From NCBI GenBank assembly GCA_019321725.1, contig CM033122.1, forward strand, positions 15,898,274 through 15,962,273: a stretch of DNA of 64,000 nt. Reading direction: 5' to 3'. How positions within the stretch are numbered: the stretch's first letter is position 1; the number at the start of each line of letters is the position of its first letter. Shown here in pieces: positions 35,237 to 47,845 of this stretch. The notes below the pieces were generated by a model. The model did no database searches. It was not told the DNA's origin and was given only the letters and a program-made list of their open reading frames with translations. This DNA is from Paulownia fortunei. Lineage: Eukaryota; Streptophyta; Magnoliopsida; Lamiales; Paulowniaceae. Position numbers and translations under genes: made by a program.

Positions 35237-35937
35237 TGTGTCTAGAAATAACACAATCAAGAATCTCCAAATGCAATGGTTGATATTATATTATTCTTTT
35301 CAAAACTACTACAAAATATGCAAAGCAATAGTTAGGAGTGTTGGGGTTTGTCTAACGAAAATCCTCTGATACTTAAATTAGTTTATGATTCAAGAGAGTG
35401 TTCAAATATTAGAGATTTTTCAATATAACATAAAAACATACCTTATGAATGATAAGAAGTATTTATAGTCAATGAATAAGGAAGAAAATCATACCAATTA
35501 GGATTTATTATCTTGTCTAAATGAGTATGATCAAAATAATGATTCTTTAAATCTAAATCTCATGTAAGGTAAGATTCTCTTATCTTATCTAGAAGACATA
35601 AGAAATTGATCAAGAGACTATTTTTTGAGCCCGAGCTAAGCTAGGCTAAACTAACCTACTCGGGTCAATCCACATTCACAAATAACCTGTTTAAGCTTAT
35701 TAGAAAAAGTTAGCTCAGCCAGCTTGACTAAACCCACCAAAAGTAACTTTAGACTTGAACGTTGGAATAACTGAATAAACAAGACAACCCATTAACCCCA
35801 TCTAACAGGCTAAAACCACATCAGACTACCTTATCCTATGACAACCTTAAAACCTGCAGAGACAAGCTCAACCCTTTAGCCCCGAGGCCCAGATCAAACT
35901 AAGGCCAATACCAAATAGGCCAAATTCATGCCACAAC
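35237..35937 (-). repeat. E2 5' LTR (about 700 bp)
   Basis: The inner end (TGTGTCTAGAAATAACAC on plus) matches the E3 LTR end read in reverse (TGTGCTAAAAAATAACAC). A shared CCTCTGATACTTAAATTAG block at about 35,370 also occurs in the E1 LTR. The outer limit is set where dispersed repeat R1 begins (about 35,942) and is tentative. Confidence 0.65.
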
Positions 35938-35941
35938 GATT

Positions 35942-36375
35942 ATTGGATATTTATTTAAAGATGGTATTCAAAGACAAACAATCCTTTTTGGTTAGTCGAT
36001 CCTTCTTGATTTTCTTCAATTAAGCAGCCAATTAGCTACCATTTTCATGAAAAAAATTCGATCAATAGCCCCCCAGTCAATGATCAAGACTTACCCCAAT
36101 TCGTCTCCCTAAATTAGCTTCACGGGGTGTCATTGTGCCTGTAAAAGCTGGGTATCCAATGTCATTACACATACGAGACAAAAACAAAAACCACCTCAAT
36201 CTGACATCTATTTTCTCTCGATTGATTGCTAGAAAGCATTGTGTAGCTTTCTTCCCAATTGCTTCAATTTCACATAAAGTTGTTTCATATACCATTTTTT
36301 ATACTCTCCCTCAAAGTTTGCTAGCAAATACCGCAGCAAGAACTCACGACAATTTTAGCAGTTGTCAGATTGCGT
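35942..36375. repeat. Dispersed repeat R1, copy 2
   Basis: Aligns with 21,925-22,078 plus 23,058-23,270 and lacks the 980 bp between them. The translated right part has the common phrase IARK(H/Y)CVA in both copies, so it may derive from an old exon, but the rest of the frame is not conserved. Sits directly outside the E2 LTR. Confidence 0.6.
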
Positions 36376-37407
36376 TATAAATTGAGTAATAGTTTTAAAA
36401 TCGGTAGGTTTAACTTGTTAAATTAAAAATTAATAGTTGTTTCGATTTATTTAATTATAAATAATTAAAAAATTGATCAAAATGAGATAATGAAGTTTAA
36501 ATTTAATTTTTAGTTATATTTACGTAGTTATGTAGATTTTGAATTTTGTTATATTTTTTTTGCTTTATTATTTTTTTTATTTTTTTATTTTTAAAATTTA
36601 ATATATAATAATTAATTTATTATAATATTATTTTATATAATATATACTAAAGAGATTTAGTCAGTTTTTATTAAATTATTTAGATCGATAATAAAATTAA
36701 TTTAATTTCTAAACACTCAATATAAAATAGCTGGCTACTAATTAATTGGTGGATGCTGATTCCAATCTAACTATGATGAAGTAAAAATTAATGATCCAAT
36801 GAATGGAGATGCGTGGATTGCTGTAAAAAGGTCCAATACGTCGGCCGCAAGCTTTTTAAAATTAGAGTCTCGATGCCGTCTGAGTCACTCCATTTTCTGG
36901 TGCCACTGCTCTAATTTTTATAGTATGTGGTTGAGAAAATTTCATGCAACCTATTTGAATATTATTTAAAAAAAATATTAAAGTTTAATCTAATAATGTG
37001 GAAATTTATTTACTGTAAAAGAAAGAATTCCATGTTTTGAAATGTGTTAAAATTAAAATATGTTTGGGTTAATAAATTGTGAAAATTGATCAATTAAGTT
37101 AAATATTGATCTAATATTTTATTTTGTGAAAAATATATTTTATTTATTTATTTTTAAATGTAAAATAAATATATTTTTTTTAAAAATGAAACTTTGGTTT
37201 TTAAAAAAATAGGTGTAGGCATGAGAAAAATAGTGCATTTGCTTTGAAAAGTAAGTTTCAAAATTATGATGTTGCCATACCTCTGTTTTTTTTTTTTTTT
37301 GGCAAACCAATTAACTTAAATAAATTTTCTAACTACAATAATAATATATTTATTTACATAGTATAGTGATAAAATTAAATAATATTAAGATATTCAAAAT
37401 TACGAAA
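36376..37407. other. AT-rich intergenic DNA
   Basis: No gene. 37,060-37,270 is related to 19,060-19,340 (old dispersed repeat). A short mixed-composition stretch at 36,780-36,920 is not recognisable. Confidence 0.45.
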
Positions 37408-37587
37408 TACTCATTCCGTTTCAAAATTATGAGATAATTTGAGCCAACACTGTGTTTTAAACGAGAGAATGTGTTTTTTTGTTCTTCAATATTTTTACAT
37501 TTAAAAGTATTGGTTGATAAATTTTCATTGTTGGAAAATAGAGTTTTATTTTTAATTTTTTTTAAAAAAGGAATAATGGAGAAAGTA
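37408..37587. mobile_element. Stowaway-like MITE (about 176 bp)
   Basis: Left TACTCATTCCGTTTCAAAAT and right GGAATAATGGAGAAAGTA form imperfect terminal inverted repeats (right end reversed: TACTTTCTCCATTATTCC), with TA target dinucleotides at 37,408-37,409 and 37,586-37,587. Interior AT-rich, no ORF. Confidence 0.75.
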
Positions 37588-37659
37588 TTAAAATTATCTA
37601 AAATAAATCAAACTACTAACTTAATCAACAATTGAGTTACGGCAAACAGAATAATTCAT

Positions 37660-38119
37660 TTGGAACAGAAAAATGAATATATGGAAAGATACAAGTGGGC
37701 GGGACTCTCAAAATCACTTTTGGCTTCAACCGTGATTTGTAGGGGATGTTTGGCCACCTGAATTGGAGTCACTCTGACAAGACAAGTCAGAATCATTTTT
37801 GAATCGTCCAAATGCACTAAACCAAGCAAAAAGTAATTTTTGGCCAACTGTAATTTAATACTATCAATAATTTCAAAAATACAACTTGTACCAAAATCAA
37901 TTAATGGAAATATTAATTAATAGGAATGACAATGCGAATATTTATCAAATTTGAGAGCCATCCCATTAATATTTTTAAGAATTTGAAACTTGCATGCGCC
38001 TAAACCCGTCGAGTGCTATTAGTTTCGTTTTATATTTTTAAAAGTATTAAAAATATATTTTTTTTAAAAAATTATTAGTATAATTTTTTTTAAAAATATA
38101 TTTTTTTAAAATATAATAT

Positions 38120-38150
<31 letters not shown>

Positions 38151-38215
38151 AAATAATAAAATAAAAATCAAGTCTTGTACAATCAATTTTTAGGCAAACT
38201 TATCTCCATAATCTT
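37660..38215. repeat. Unclassified repeats and (AT)n tract
   Basis: 37,680-37,860 (TCACTTTTGGCTTCAACCG ... GGGATGTTTGGCC) has the look of a decayed dispersed plant repeat. From 37,922 (TAGGAATGACAATGCGAAT) a likely fragment of the 17.2/42.1/52.2 kb repeat family begins; its right end is unclear. (AT)n near 38,124-38,149. Confidence 0.4.
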
Positions 38216-39243
38216 ACCACCACTCTCTATTTTTTTTTTTATAAGTGGAAAGACAGAACTCAGTTTAAATACTTTTAATCGAATTCATAATTGTTTGCGG
38301 CCTTAATTGTGACGTTCAACTAGAAAGATTAGAAAGGCCTTTAAACGTATATACTTACTATTCGTGAATTGTACGCAAAGATTCAATTGGGTTGCTCAAC
38401 TTATGTATTGAATTTATAATTATAGTATTGGATGCTATTAATTTACATACTACTTAAATATAAATAAATTATTGATAGTATAATCTATAAATTTAATTCT
38501 TCATAAACTCACTTAAATGATTATCAATATAATAAGAGAGCGAATCAAGTAGAATAAAATATCATTTAAACTTAGTTTGAATTTGTATACAAGCTCCTTT
38601 TATTTAATAAGTAAATTGAGTACGAATAAATTTTAATTAATCGAGCACTTTAAATCAATTGAGCACAAATCAAACTTAAAAAGTTAAATATTTTTATACA
38701 TATTTTATCATATTAACTAATCTAGTCGAATTTCGAATCAAATTTTAAATTTTATTAAAAAAAAATATTTAAATATAATATTTTTTTATCAATTAATCTT
38801 AAATTAAATTTAAATAGCTTATTTAATTTTCAACTCAAATTCCCAAATAACTTTATCAATATAAGAACGCGAGTTGGAATAAATTTTAAATAATTAAATA
38901 TAAATTAAATTTAAAAAGTTAGATTATTTTACACATAACAAATCAAATTCACAAATATTTATCAATTAATCTTAAATTAAATATCGAAAAATAATTTTTC
39001 ACATAAAAAATCAAATTTACAAATTTTATCCTATCAAGAATCAAATATGAATTTAAGTTATTCGACGACATGAATGTTTTGTCATAATGAAGTAAGTTTT
39101 TTCGAGCTACAGAGAGTGCTTATGTCATGGATTGCTGGACGGTTGCAACCTAAATTTGTCAAATCCTTATTGGCTGCTAAAAACGTGGGATCTACGTGTC
39201 CACAGTTAATTATTACAATAGGCGGAACTTAAACAAAAATCTA
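38216..39243. other. AT-rich upstream region of the 39.5 kb gene
   Basis: No coding sequence. The last 150 bp become less AT-rich and include ATTGGCTGCT (39,169) and ACGTG near 39,184 and 39,196, plausible promoter elements for the following gene, although no clear TATA box was found. Confidence 0.4.
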
Positions 39244-39488
39244 AATAGGATTAAATGTGGGAAGCGTGGGACTTAAAAATTTTGTGGCCAAAAAATGGTT
39301 ATTAAAAGCGAAAAAAGCGACGGCGAAACAGTTGCACCCAGAGAGAGATAGGAAGGCCAAAACCAAGAGGAAAATCAGGGTCGAGATCCGGCGACGGTGG
39401 TCCGTCGGGTTTCGTCCATTGCTTTCGAGCTTCATTTCGAAGGACCTACGTGTGTTCTTGGAAGTTTGTCTGATCTGACATCGGGGAG

Positions 39489-39906
39489 ATGAAGGGCACT
39501 TGCGCGCTGGTTGCGTCGGTGGTGGCCGCATCAACGGTCGCTGTCACCTCCTCCAACTCCTGCGCCCATAAGGTACTGATTTGGCCCTTGATTCGCTAAT
39601 TTTCAGGTGTTTTGTGTCCGTAAAATTACGAACAGAATATTAATCTTTGTTAGATTTCGTGGTTTGGTGTGTTACCTAAAGAGCCCCAGTAATGCGTATA
39701 GAGGGAACACTGTAAATCTTTCGATATACTCGTGTTTTTTCGGATTCATTGTCATTCAGTGGTGGTAACACAGGTTGTCGTTCTTTTCTTCTTGTTTGAA
39801 GGGCAAATCGGTGAATTCTCGGGGAGCCTCAACGGGGAAGGAGAAATATGCTCCGAGGTTCGATGGGTTGAGGTTCATAGAGACCCTGATCACGGCCCAC
39901 AGGTGA
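39489..39906 (+). CDS. Small conserved plant protein of unknown function, 62 residues, 2 exons
   Basis: Exon 1 (39,489-39,572, 28 codons) ends at a GT donor; exon 2 (39,802-39,906) follows an AG acceptor in phase 0 and ends at TGA. The N-terminus is a small-residue, weakly hydrophobic stretch (TCALVASVVAASTVAVTSS). The C-terminus reads EKYAPRFDGLRFIETLITAHR-stop, in which the FDGLRFIETL-TAHR ending is one I recall from short, uncharacterised plant proteins; no biochemical role is known to me. Joining gives one open frame with no stop. The upstream 39,250-39,488 is GC-richer and looks like a 5' UTR. The intron is 229 bp. No family search was possible. Confidence 0.7.
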
Positions 39907-42102
39907 CCAATCAAATGTTATCGGTTAAATTGTTCGAGGAATGCAAAAGTTCTGTATGCAATGTGATTGATTTGATTGGATTTGTTTTTTGTCGTTTGGA
40001 GTAATTTTCGGACTAAATGAGGTTAGTATTTTAACTGGTTGCTGGAAATTCATGGCGTATTATGAGTTATGATGACAGAAAAATGTGTATTTTTTTTTTA
40101 TTTTTTTATATGTAGGTTTTTACAGTTTTTATACTCATGGATGGTAGTTTTCCAAGGTATCCCGTGGGTTTTATTTAATTGTATCTTGAATCTTGACATT
40201 GACTCATGCTTGTTGCGCATTCGAACGTTTTGGCTTCTTCTTCTTCGTTTTCAGTAGATGTGATTCATACTAGGTGCGTAATTGGGTGGCAGAAGTCGTC
40301 CTTGATCGATATGTAGGTGAAAAGTTTGGAATTTTTATGTAAGGAATGTGTAAGAAGTGAAAATTTGTTCTTTGAATTGAATGAAACCAATGCTCTATTT
40401 GGTTGTCTTCCCCTTAGCTGAATGAATTCAGTGTCTTGCAATGACTAATTTTACAAATTATTGACAGGAATTTGATAAAATGTTACAAATTACAAAAGGT
40501 TCAAGGTTGAGACATCAAATTGTATGGTGATAAAGATCAAATTTTGTAGTTGTGAATACATACTTTGTTGTGACTAAAAGTTTTCCTATAATCAGCCTAT
40601 GTAGTCTGTGGGTTGTTGATCTTTGCTATTGTAGTCTCAGTTATAAATTTAAACTCTCATCTCCTAGGAGACTTGAAATCTTTTGGTTTAGCATATCCAC
40701 AAGATCTCATGGATTATCAGTAAGTTCATTAGCAAAACAAGACAACATGCATCCAAACAATGTGAATTTTAGGAGTCTTGGGACAATCGCAGTTAGTCTC
40801 GTGGATTTCACTGTGATTATGTCGGGACTTCAAGTCCATGACTCCTAAGAATGATTCCAAAATGACACTGAACTGTACCTTGCCATACACAATTGAGGAC
40901 AATTGAGGAATCAACGGCGTAAGTCAATGATCTTGCTGCATAATCTTGGACATTATCTTCGACATTGGAGCTACGATCAATGCTTTTGAGCTGTTTGTTT
41001 TCCAACAAATTTGTTGGCAAATCGCAACTTTTGTATTCTGTTGCTTAGGAAGATTTATGGTGTTTCTGTTATAACTAACAGCAAGTTTAATAGTTATACC
41101 TAGACCAATTTATTGCTTAAGACATATAAAAGAAGATATTATATTCTTTTGGATTTACAAAGGCTGGTGATATTGCTTTTCCATTTCAAGAATAAGTTTT
41201 CCAACTTTAATTTCTCTTTCCTATAGTTCTAAATCATTTTCTTTGGTCTTTCTTTTCTGTTGGTTGTCGATCCAAAACCTTCTTAGAAACCTGTCTTGTA
41301 GCTATTGGGAAAGCTAGAAAAAAAAGACAGCAAGATGGAATCTTGATGTTGAAACAACTAGCAGAAAATTCTGATTTGCTCTACCCAAGTCACAAAACCC
41401 ATTAAACTGATGCTCCAAGTAATAGAACTTACTGGCTTGAGTTTTGAAATCTTGACAATCAATTTCAGGCTAGATTTTTTCAAGGTTTTTGAACCATGGC
41501 AGATCTTGATTTGTCTGGGTTTTTCCCTCTTCATATTTGATTTCATTTTTAACTTGGTCAGTGCTCCGTTTCAAGAAAAAAGAAAAACTGAAAAGACAGG
41601 TGAGGTGAGAACAACTCAAAGAGCCTTCAAAGTGGAGGATCAGGGTGACAAGTTTTGTGGGGAAGATTGGAGGAGAGGGAAGGAGTGGCAATTTTTGGCT
41701 TGGTTTTTGTGCCTTGGGAGAGAGAGGGATAGAAAAAATGTGCATCTCCCGAGGTATTCTATTTGATCGAGGTTATGTTTGTCTAATTGTGTAAAAATGC
41801 TATGGCATTAACATGCATTTTTAGTTTTTCTTTTTTTGTTTCTAGGTCAAGATAAAATTCATCATTAAATAAGTGAAGGGAGTAAATCCAAATTTAGTTT
41901 CAACATGTATCAAATTAATTTGGCTTATCCAGGAGTGAGCAAATCTATTTGATTTTTAGGAGGCCTGTTGCATGTGTTTGAGTACGAAATCCACCATGAG
42001 TTTTATTATATGAATAATTATAATTGTCTTGAAATTCAAAATACTTAAAAATTATTTTAAAAATAAAGTATGTCCTCCTAAAAATAATTAGCAAACATTT
42101 AT
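39907..42102. other. Downstream of small gene: probable 3' UTR then unrecognised DNA
   Basis: Moderately complex, T-rich sequence that may include 3' UTR and introns of the 39.5 kb gene. Open stretches at 40,552-40,848, 41,410-41,766 and 41,470-41,745 (minus) show no domain and overlap each other on both strands. No repeat ends seen. Confidence 0.4.
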
Positions 42103-42489
42103 AGTGAATGATGTAGGAATGATAATACGATGTGTCCAAATTTAGATCTATTCCAGACTTGTTTTAATTGGAGCAGGTTTTAAAATTTGTAAACGGGTTT
42201 GGATTTTCTTGACTGTTTGGATTCTTTCCGATTAATTTTTTTTATAATTTTTAAATTTTAATTTATATGTATTATTTAGGAGATACAATTTTTTAAAAAA
42301 TATATTTATAGAATATTTTAACTTTGTATTTTAAAAGAAAAATATATTTTTATATTTTTAAAATTATAAAATGAGTTTAATTTAGATTTGACTTATTCCA
42401 ATATGAGTTTTTAAATATTTTGGAGGAATAGATTTAAAGTTTAACTATTAATCTCTAATCATCCCACTTTACCGCTACAGTGAATGGTG
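42103..42489. repeat. Dispersed AT-rich repeat, copy 2, with flanking direct repeats
   Basis: Body 42,114-42,478 starts TAGGAATGATAATACGATG and ends CATCCCACTTTACCGCTAC. AGTGAATGATG (42,103-42,113) and AGTGAATGGTG (42,479-42,489) flank it, 10 of 11 bases alike, which could be a target-site duplication of Mutator-like length. Interior nearly pure A/T. Same family as 17,229-17,574 and 52,213-52,590. Confidence 0.55.
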
Positions 42490-44615
42490 TCCGGCAGCTT
42501 CAGACAAAATCATGATTAAGGTCTAGAAATTAGTGGACCAATAAAAATAGATGGAAAACTTTGTCAAATGAAAATATTTTTATTGAATTTAGTTTTGTAT
42601 TGATTTTTGTGTGAGAAGTTAAATTATATTGGGATGAATGACTGTAAATGAAATTTTATATAAGTTTGGAAACTATAATATATTTGACTGAGTAATTTTA
42701 AAGGAATTTTAAATATAAAAATAAGTGAATAAAATAAAATTATATTTGTTCGTGTATTTTATAGTTTTATTTTTAAAATTATATGTTTATAAATAAAGTT
42801 GATAGTAGTAGAATTTAAATTAAAAATAATAATTTATTAAAATAATTTGAAATGTGTCGGATTTATATAATTTGAAAGTACTTATAAATTAGTTAAATGA
42901 ATTGATAGTGACAGGTTTACTTTAATTATTTAATTTAAATATAATATTTTATTTATAAAATTTATAGGTGGTGGTTTATACTAAGTAATTATAGTTTGTA
43001 ATGGTGGATCGTATTAATATGATTTAAATTATGATTTAAATTAAAATGATGAGAATAGTGATTGATAAATGATAAATTATGATTATTTATAAAATTGAAA
43101 ATTGAAATTATAGTTTTGAGATGATGTTTTTTGTTGAAAAATAAAAAGATAAAATGGACAGTTTTATTAAAAATTGATTAAATAAACATGATTTGAAATT
43201 TTAAAATCGTAAAAAATCAGATTTAAAATAGTATAAAATCAGAAAATGGGCCTTGGAAATGAAAACATACAAAGCCGAAATTGTATTTGGTCATATGGAT
43301 GGTGGCTGTCTTTTTGGAAAAACATCACTCCTTTTGTCCAATGGACATTCCCTATTCTTTCTCACTTTTAATTCATAACCAAGTTCCCATATTACTTTTT
43401 TAATTCACTTGAAATTAAAAATGTAAGCAGTTTAACATATCAAGTCACAATCCATTTAAATTTCAGATTCATGTTCCTTTAGGTTATTGGTTTAATTGGA
43501 CATAAGCCATCAAATAGTCTTAAGATGACTTTTGGCTAAACTTATATTCATTAAACATCTTATAAGTTCCAAGAGCCTAAAAGTATGATTCACTAAAAAT
43601 CTAGATTTATTTGTTGAATAAGCTACCATTTTATTTTGGATAAAATAAGCTTCAAAAGCTTATAAAAATTATGTCAACTACTATCTTATGACTCCTTTCA
43701 GCCCAGAAAGAACATTGGTGCTGATCTTTTCAAGAAAATAACAAAATCAACATACTTTTGTCTAACAATGTTATCCTTCTTTTTAAAAGTGGTAATTGTC
43801 TAACAATGGACATTCGTAAATAATGTTTTAGTGAATTTGTGAAATTGTTTGATTTACATTAAATAATTGTAAAAAACAGGTGCAATACATGTTGCATTCA
43901 TCGTATAGTGCAGTGAGTATAACAATACTTATTAAGTGTGATATTATATTCAGTATATGTATATTAGGTATAATATCTACCATATCTAAAACGTAATTAT
44001 AGGACTTCATTTTCTCATTTTGAGTGTATAAGTCACTTAAATCGTGAAATTTATGCAAATTACAAATCCCAACTAGCCAGATTTTAAGAGGGGTAAATGG
44101 ACAAGTTAATTAACTATTTGTTGATTTTTGCAAACATGATCAATATGTTGGCACCAGAAAAACTTAGGAATTTAAATATCCTTTGCGGACGGATGGAGTA
44201 ATATGGTAAAAAACATGGGAGTTTGATTAACTTGTGTTTAAAGTTGCATTTGTTGGAAAGATTTGAATTTAAAGGGAAGATTTAGGAGAATGATTTAAAA
44301 TAATTTCGTATAAGATGAATTTGAAATATGAGTTTAAGAATTTGAAATTTATTGTATCATAAGATTATTCAAACAAACTCAATCGTATTTAAAATTATTA
44401 GTTTTAAATTCATGAATAAGCCCAAAAGAAATCAATTTTTCATGTTTATTGAAGCTTTGCTCTGTATTCTATAAGTATTTTACCGAGTTTGAGACATGCA
44501 CACAAGGTAAGAGTCACAAGGTAAGAATCAGATAGTTTTTAATTCAAATTATAGGTATTAATAGACTACTTAGCCCACTCATCTGAATATGATATATATA
44601 TATATATATAGAAAA
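42490..44615. other. AT-rich intergenic, orphan MITE end
   Basis: No gene. GCGGACGGATGGAGTAAT at about 44,186-44,203 is a Stowaway-type right end whose left partner was not found. 43,480-43,690 looks like an old dispersed repeat. (AT)n at 44,592-44,610. Confidence 0.45.
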
Positions 44616-44980
44616 AAATAAGAAAATTTTAAATTATGTTAATTTGTGCTGGGGTGGTCTGGCTTGAACTAAACCCATTTTCTTTATATTTTTCTTTTAT
44701 ATTCTTCTTCTTCCTTAATTTTTCCTTTTTCTTTTTCCTCCTCCTAGCATTGGTCCATAACCACTCTAATCGCCGCCCAGCCATCCCAGCAACACCGCCG
44801 GAGTTGTTTGCCTCCCACCATCTCGCCAACCCCACCCTGACCCAGAGTAACCCGCATTCCAAGTTAGCCATTTCAACAAAATTGATAGAGTGGAAGCAAT
44901 AAAATTTTGAAGGAACTAGAAGAACTCGTCTTCAAGCTTCAACAAAACAAAGAACAAATCTTTAAGATGCGAAAAAAACA
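44616..44980. other. Low-complexity pyrimidine tract and C-rich stretch
   Basis: 44,680-44,745 is TTCTTC/TTTTTC-rich; 44,755-44,860 is C-rich. The overlapping ORFs on both strands (88 and 80 codons) reflect this composition. Confidence 0.45.
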
Positions 44981-45350
44981 GCAATTTTTATCAAAAAATG
45001 TTAAAAATCATAATGATAATAATTGAAAAAGTTACAACTTATATTTTTATAAAAAACTTTCCATATCCTAGATGGATTATAACTCTTCTGACTTAATTTT
45101 AAAAATAAATAGGCCTCTTATAAATTATTTTTAGATCAAATAAGACTGTTTTGAACTAAATTTAATAAGACTCTGACTCAATAATAATAAAAAATAGTAA
45201 AATTTATTCAAAAAACACATAACAGAAAAGTGATCAAAAGTGACTAAAATGACTAAATTTTGACCTAGAAAATAATTTCGACATGTTGTAAAGTTTAAAG
45301 AATTTCAAGTGCATATGTGATGCTACTCATAATTCCATCCATAAAGATTG
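44981..45350. repeat. Direct repeat A, left copy (possible decayed LTR)
   Basis: Aligns in the same orientation with 50,410-50,780: ATAATAATTGAAAA(A/T), TTACAA(C/T)TTATATTT, AAATTTAATAAG, GTGACTAAAATG, AAATTTTGACC and CTCATAATT appear in order in both. Gypsy fragments lie between the copies on the minus strand, so they may be that element's LTRs; termini and primer site were not identified. Confidence 0.5.
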
Positions 45351-45835
45351 AATATGATAATTCCATAAAGTCACCCCCTTTTTCACTTGCTCATGATCCC
45401 CATAGAAATAAAACTCATCATTGATGAATATGTACATGAGGAAGATGATACTCAAACAAGTTAGAAATGTCAACACCAAGTAAAGCAATCCTATCATCTA
45501 ATTGATCAACAATATACACAAAAGGCTCGTGTTTTTAGAAACTTTTTCTTCACATGACGACTCCACCATCTTTTTGGAATAAATCTAACTTTCATCCAGA
45601 CTTATATTGCATTGAGGAATATTTAGTATTAGGTTTCAAGTGCCATGAAAGGGTCGTGGATTTGAATAGACCTTTCAATTTTTTTACAAAAATTTTAAGG
45701 TTCTTTTTTGGATACCACTTGATGAACTTTATACTTATTTCTTTGAAAATACTGACACTTGATTTTAGTTCAATTAGAAAGAAATTTTGTTGCTCACTGA
45801 GAGGTTTTAGTTGATATGGACTAGAAAGAAATGAC
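45351..45835. other. Unrecognised sequence, possible minus-strand retroelement fragment
   Basis: The minus strand 45,410-45,540 reads HEPFVYIVDQLDDRIALLGV then FEYHLPHVHIH between stops, reminiscent of retroelement coding debris but not identifiable. The plus ORF at 45,554-45,814 has no features. Confidence 0.3.
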
Positions 45836-46072
45836 TCAGTGAACTTCAGAGTTATTCAACAGAAATATTGTTGAACACTTAAGTGCACAAGCGTTGTTTC
45901 TGTATGCGATGCAATTATAAATGAAATGAACAAATAAGCACAACTGCAAGCAAGCTGATAAGGTGAGGAAAGAAAATAATGAAATGTGAAGTGCAGAAAT
46001 ATAAATAACACAACAATTTGTAATGGTTGGAAGGTGGGGTAATCCTTCTATATCCACTCAACTCCCAACACA

Positions 46073-47845
46073 TGATAAATACATATTTTGATATATTTTT
46101 ATATCAAAATATTTATATTTTTCTTACTTTATTTTTGTTAATATTATAGTTTTATTAGTATTTTGTGTTAGGAAATCAATGAACAAAAAGATATCAAAAA
46201 GAGCCAAAATAAAATCAAAAAAGACAATACGTTTCATGAGCAAGTTGGGAGATAATATTTCATTGGATCAAAAAAGCATCACAATTAGAAGAAAATGACA
46301 ATTTTTGCCTAAATCCATTATATATAGATCAAAATATATGCAAGAAATTACTTGTACTTTGCAAGTGATTGTTGGACTTGTATTAAATTCAAAATAAATA
46401 TATTTTTAGACTTGTGTTGTTGTCATATTTTAGGTATAACTCCATATTCAAAGGCCTTATGGACCTGAATCTTGCTTTATTTGAAATCCAAAGATATAAT
46501 TATAATTTTTCAGTTGAAAACTTAACTCAATTCAACATTGATTGTAGTAGAAAATTCGTCCAAATGTATATATTGGAAGGAATTTATCTATGCTGACACA
46601 TTTTCTTTAATTAAGCATAACTTTTTCTCTAATGATTTGAATTAGGTGATTCAAGTTGAAAATTGAAGCTAACAGACAAATACATAACTTTTATGTTAAT
46701 CACTTTTCTAAAATCAACTGATTTTATGGAGAAAAAATATATGAAGAAATTTGAATCTAAAAAGAACATGTGAATTTAGAGTACATTTGAAGTTAATTTA
46801 GACATGTCAATTTAAGCACTCTTCTATTATAAATAGGGGCTGTTGGATGGCATTCAGGATACACAAAACCCTTAAAAGGGAAAAAAAAATTATTATTGTC
46901 TTTTTTTAAGCTAAATTTTCTAGTAGTAATGTAAGTTTTCTAGTAGTAACAAAAATATATTCGCTAGTTTTTTTTTTTTTAGTCTTTTCTATTTTTATTA
47001 TATCTTTCTAAGTTTTATTTAACTAAAGAGAAAGGGTGAACCTCTTAATGGAGGAAGAGAAAAAAAATTATAAATATGCATAATATTCAGGTGTGTTGTA
47101 TTATTATTTTAATTTTTGATTGAAATCTTCCTTATTTTATAGTGATTATTGATTTATTTATTACCAATGATATAATTAATACTTAGGTTCATTTAGTTTA
47201 TTATTCAGTTCTACTACATCGACTGTTAACGTAAAACTTTGATTTGTTGTAACATTTGCATAAATACTTAATCCCATAAATAAGTGTTGGCGTTAGAACC
47301 CTTTTTGTTTAGTAGCGAATCTTTATTTTTGTATCACCAATGACACAACAAATATTTGAATTCATTTAACTTATTATATGATTTTACTACACTGTCTGTT
47401 AACATGAAACCTTAATTTATTGTAGATAAATGTGTGCATAAATACTTGATCCCATCAACAAGTATTGATATTAAGAGATAATTTGAAAGCAGTAAGACAA
47501 TATCATGATTATCTTAATGCATGAACTATTTAATAACATTTTTACATTGGAACCTTCATTATGTATTCATTCCAATAGAAATATTTTAAAAAGTTAAAAA
47601 GAATAAATAATCGTTCTTCTATCCAAAACACAAGAGCGGAGTTCTAATGCTTAGTACTTTATTACTTTGATTTTTTAGTTATAGTATAAATTTTTCTTTA
47701 TATTCTAAACTATATAAAACCCATATTTTAATAAATTTAATCCTGAAAACTTCAAATAACTTTTTTAGGGATCGATCTTGAACTCACGAGAAATTTATTA
47801 GTTAATACAACTTACACTTGGGTTTGCAACCTTAAAGTTGTAGCA
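46073..47845 (+). mobile_element. Solo LTR, 1,773 bp, with perfect 5-bp target duplication
   Basis: Begins TGATAAATACATATTTTGAT and ends GTTGTAGCA (TG...CA). Flanked by ACACA at 46,068-46,072 and 47,846-47,850. A TATA-box-like TATAAATAGGGG lies at about 46,830, placing the promoter about 760 bp into the LTR. No internal coding region or partner LTR abuts it, as expected after LTR-LTR recombination. Size and the GGGATCGATCTTGAACTCAC-type stretch near the 3' end suggest a large gypsy LTR (Athila-like), which is an inference. Confidence 0.75.
47163..47475. repeat. Tandem duplication (about 173 bp period) inside the solo LTR
   Basis: The unit at 47,163 (CCAATGATATAATTAATACTT) recurs at 47,336 (CCAATGACACAACAAATATTT), followed in both by TTCATTTA, ACTGTTAAC or CTGTTAAC, GCATAAATACTT and AAGT(G/A)TTG. 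Roughly 75% alike by eye. Confidence 0.7.

Larger units (their letters stand above)
29700..35937 (-). mobile_element. Tat-type Ty3/gypsy element E2, pol mostly deleted
   Basis: Minus-strand order: LTR (about 35,937 down to 35,237), primer site, gag (about 35,000-33,670), protease (33,806-33,225), a short pre-RT/RT-start remnant (about 33,190-32,590), tandem repeat, then the plus-strand antisense ORF. RT core, both RNase H domains and integrase are absent: only about 600 bp separates protease from the tandem repeat. No 3' LTR was found; the left end is undefined and the copia element lies just beyond it. Same family as E1 and E3 by gag, protease and LTR sequence. Confidence 0.8.

Noticed and set aside
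41410..41766. 118-codon plus ORF with an opposing 91-codon minus ORF
   Set aside because: No domain, overlapping open frames on both strands, and no upstream gene signals. May be UTR or intron of the 39.5 kb gene.
44629..44902. Overlapping 88- and 80-codon ORFs on opposite strands
   Set aside because: Low-complexity pyrimidine and C-rich sequence, with no motif on either strand.
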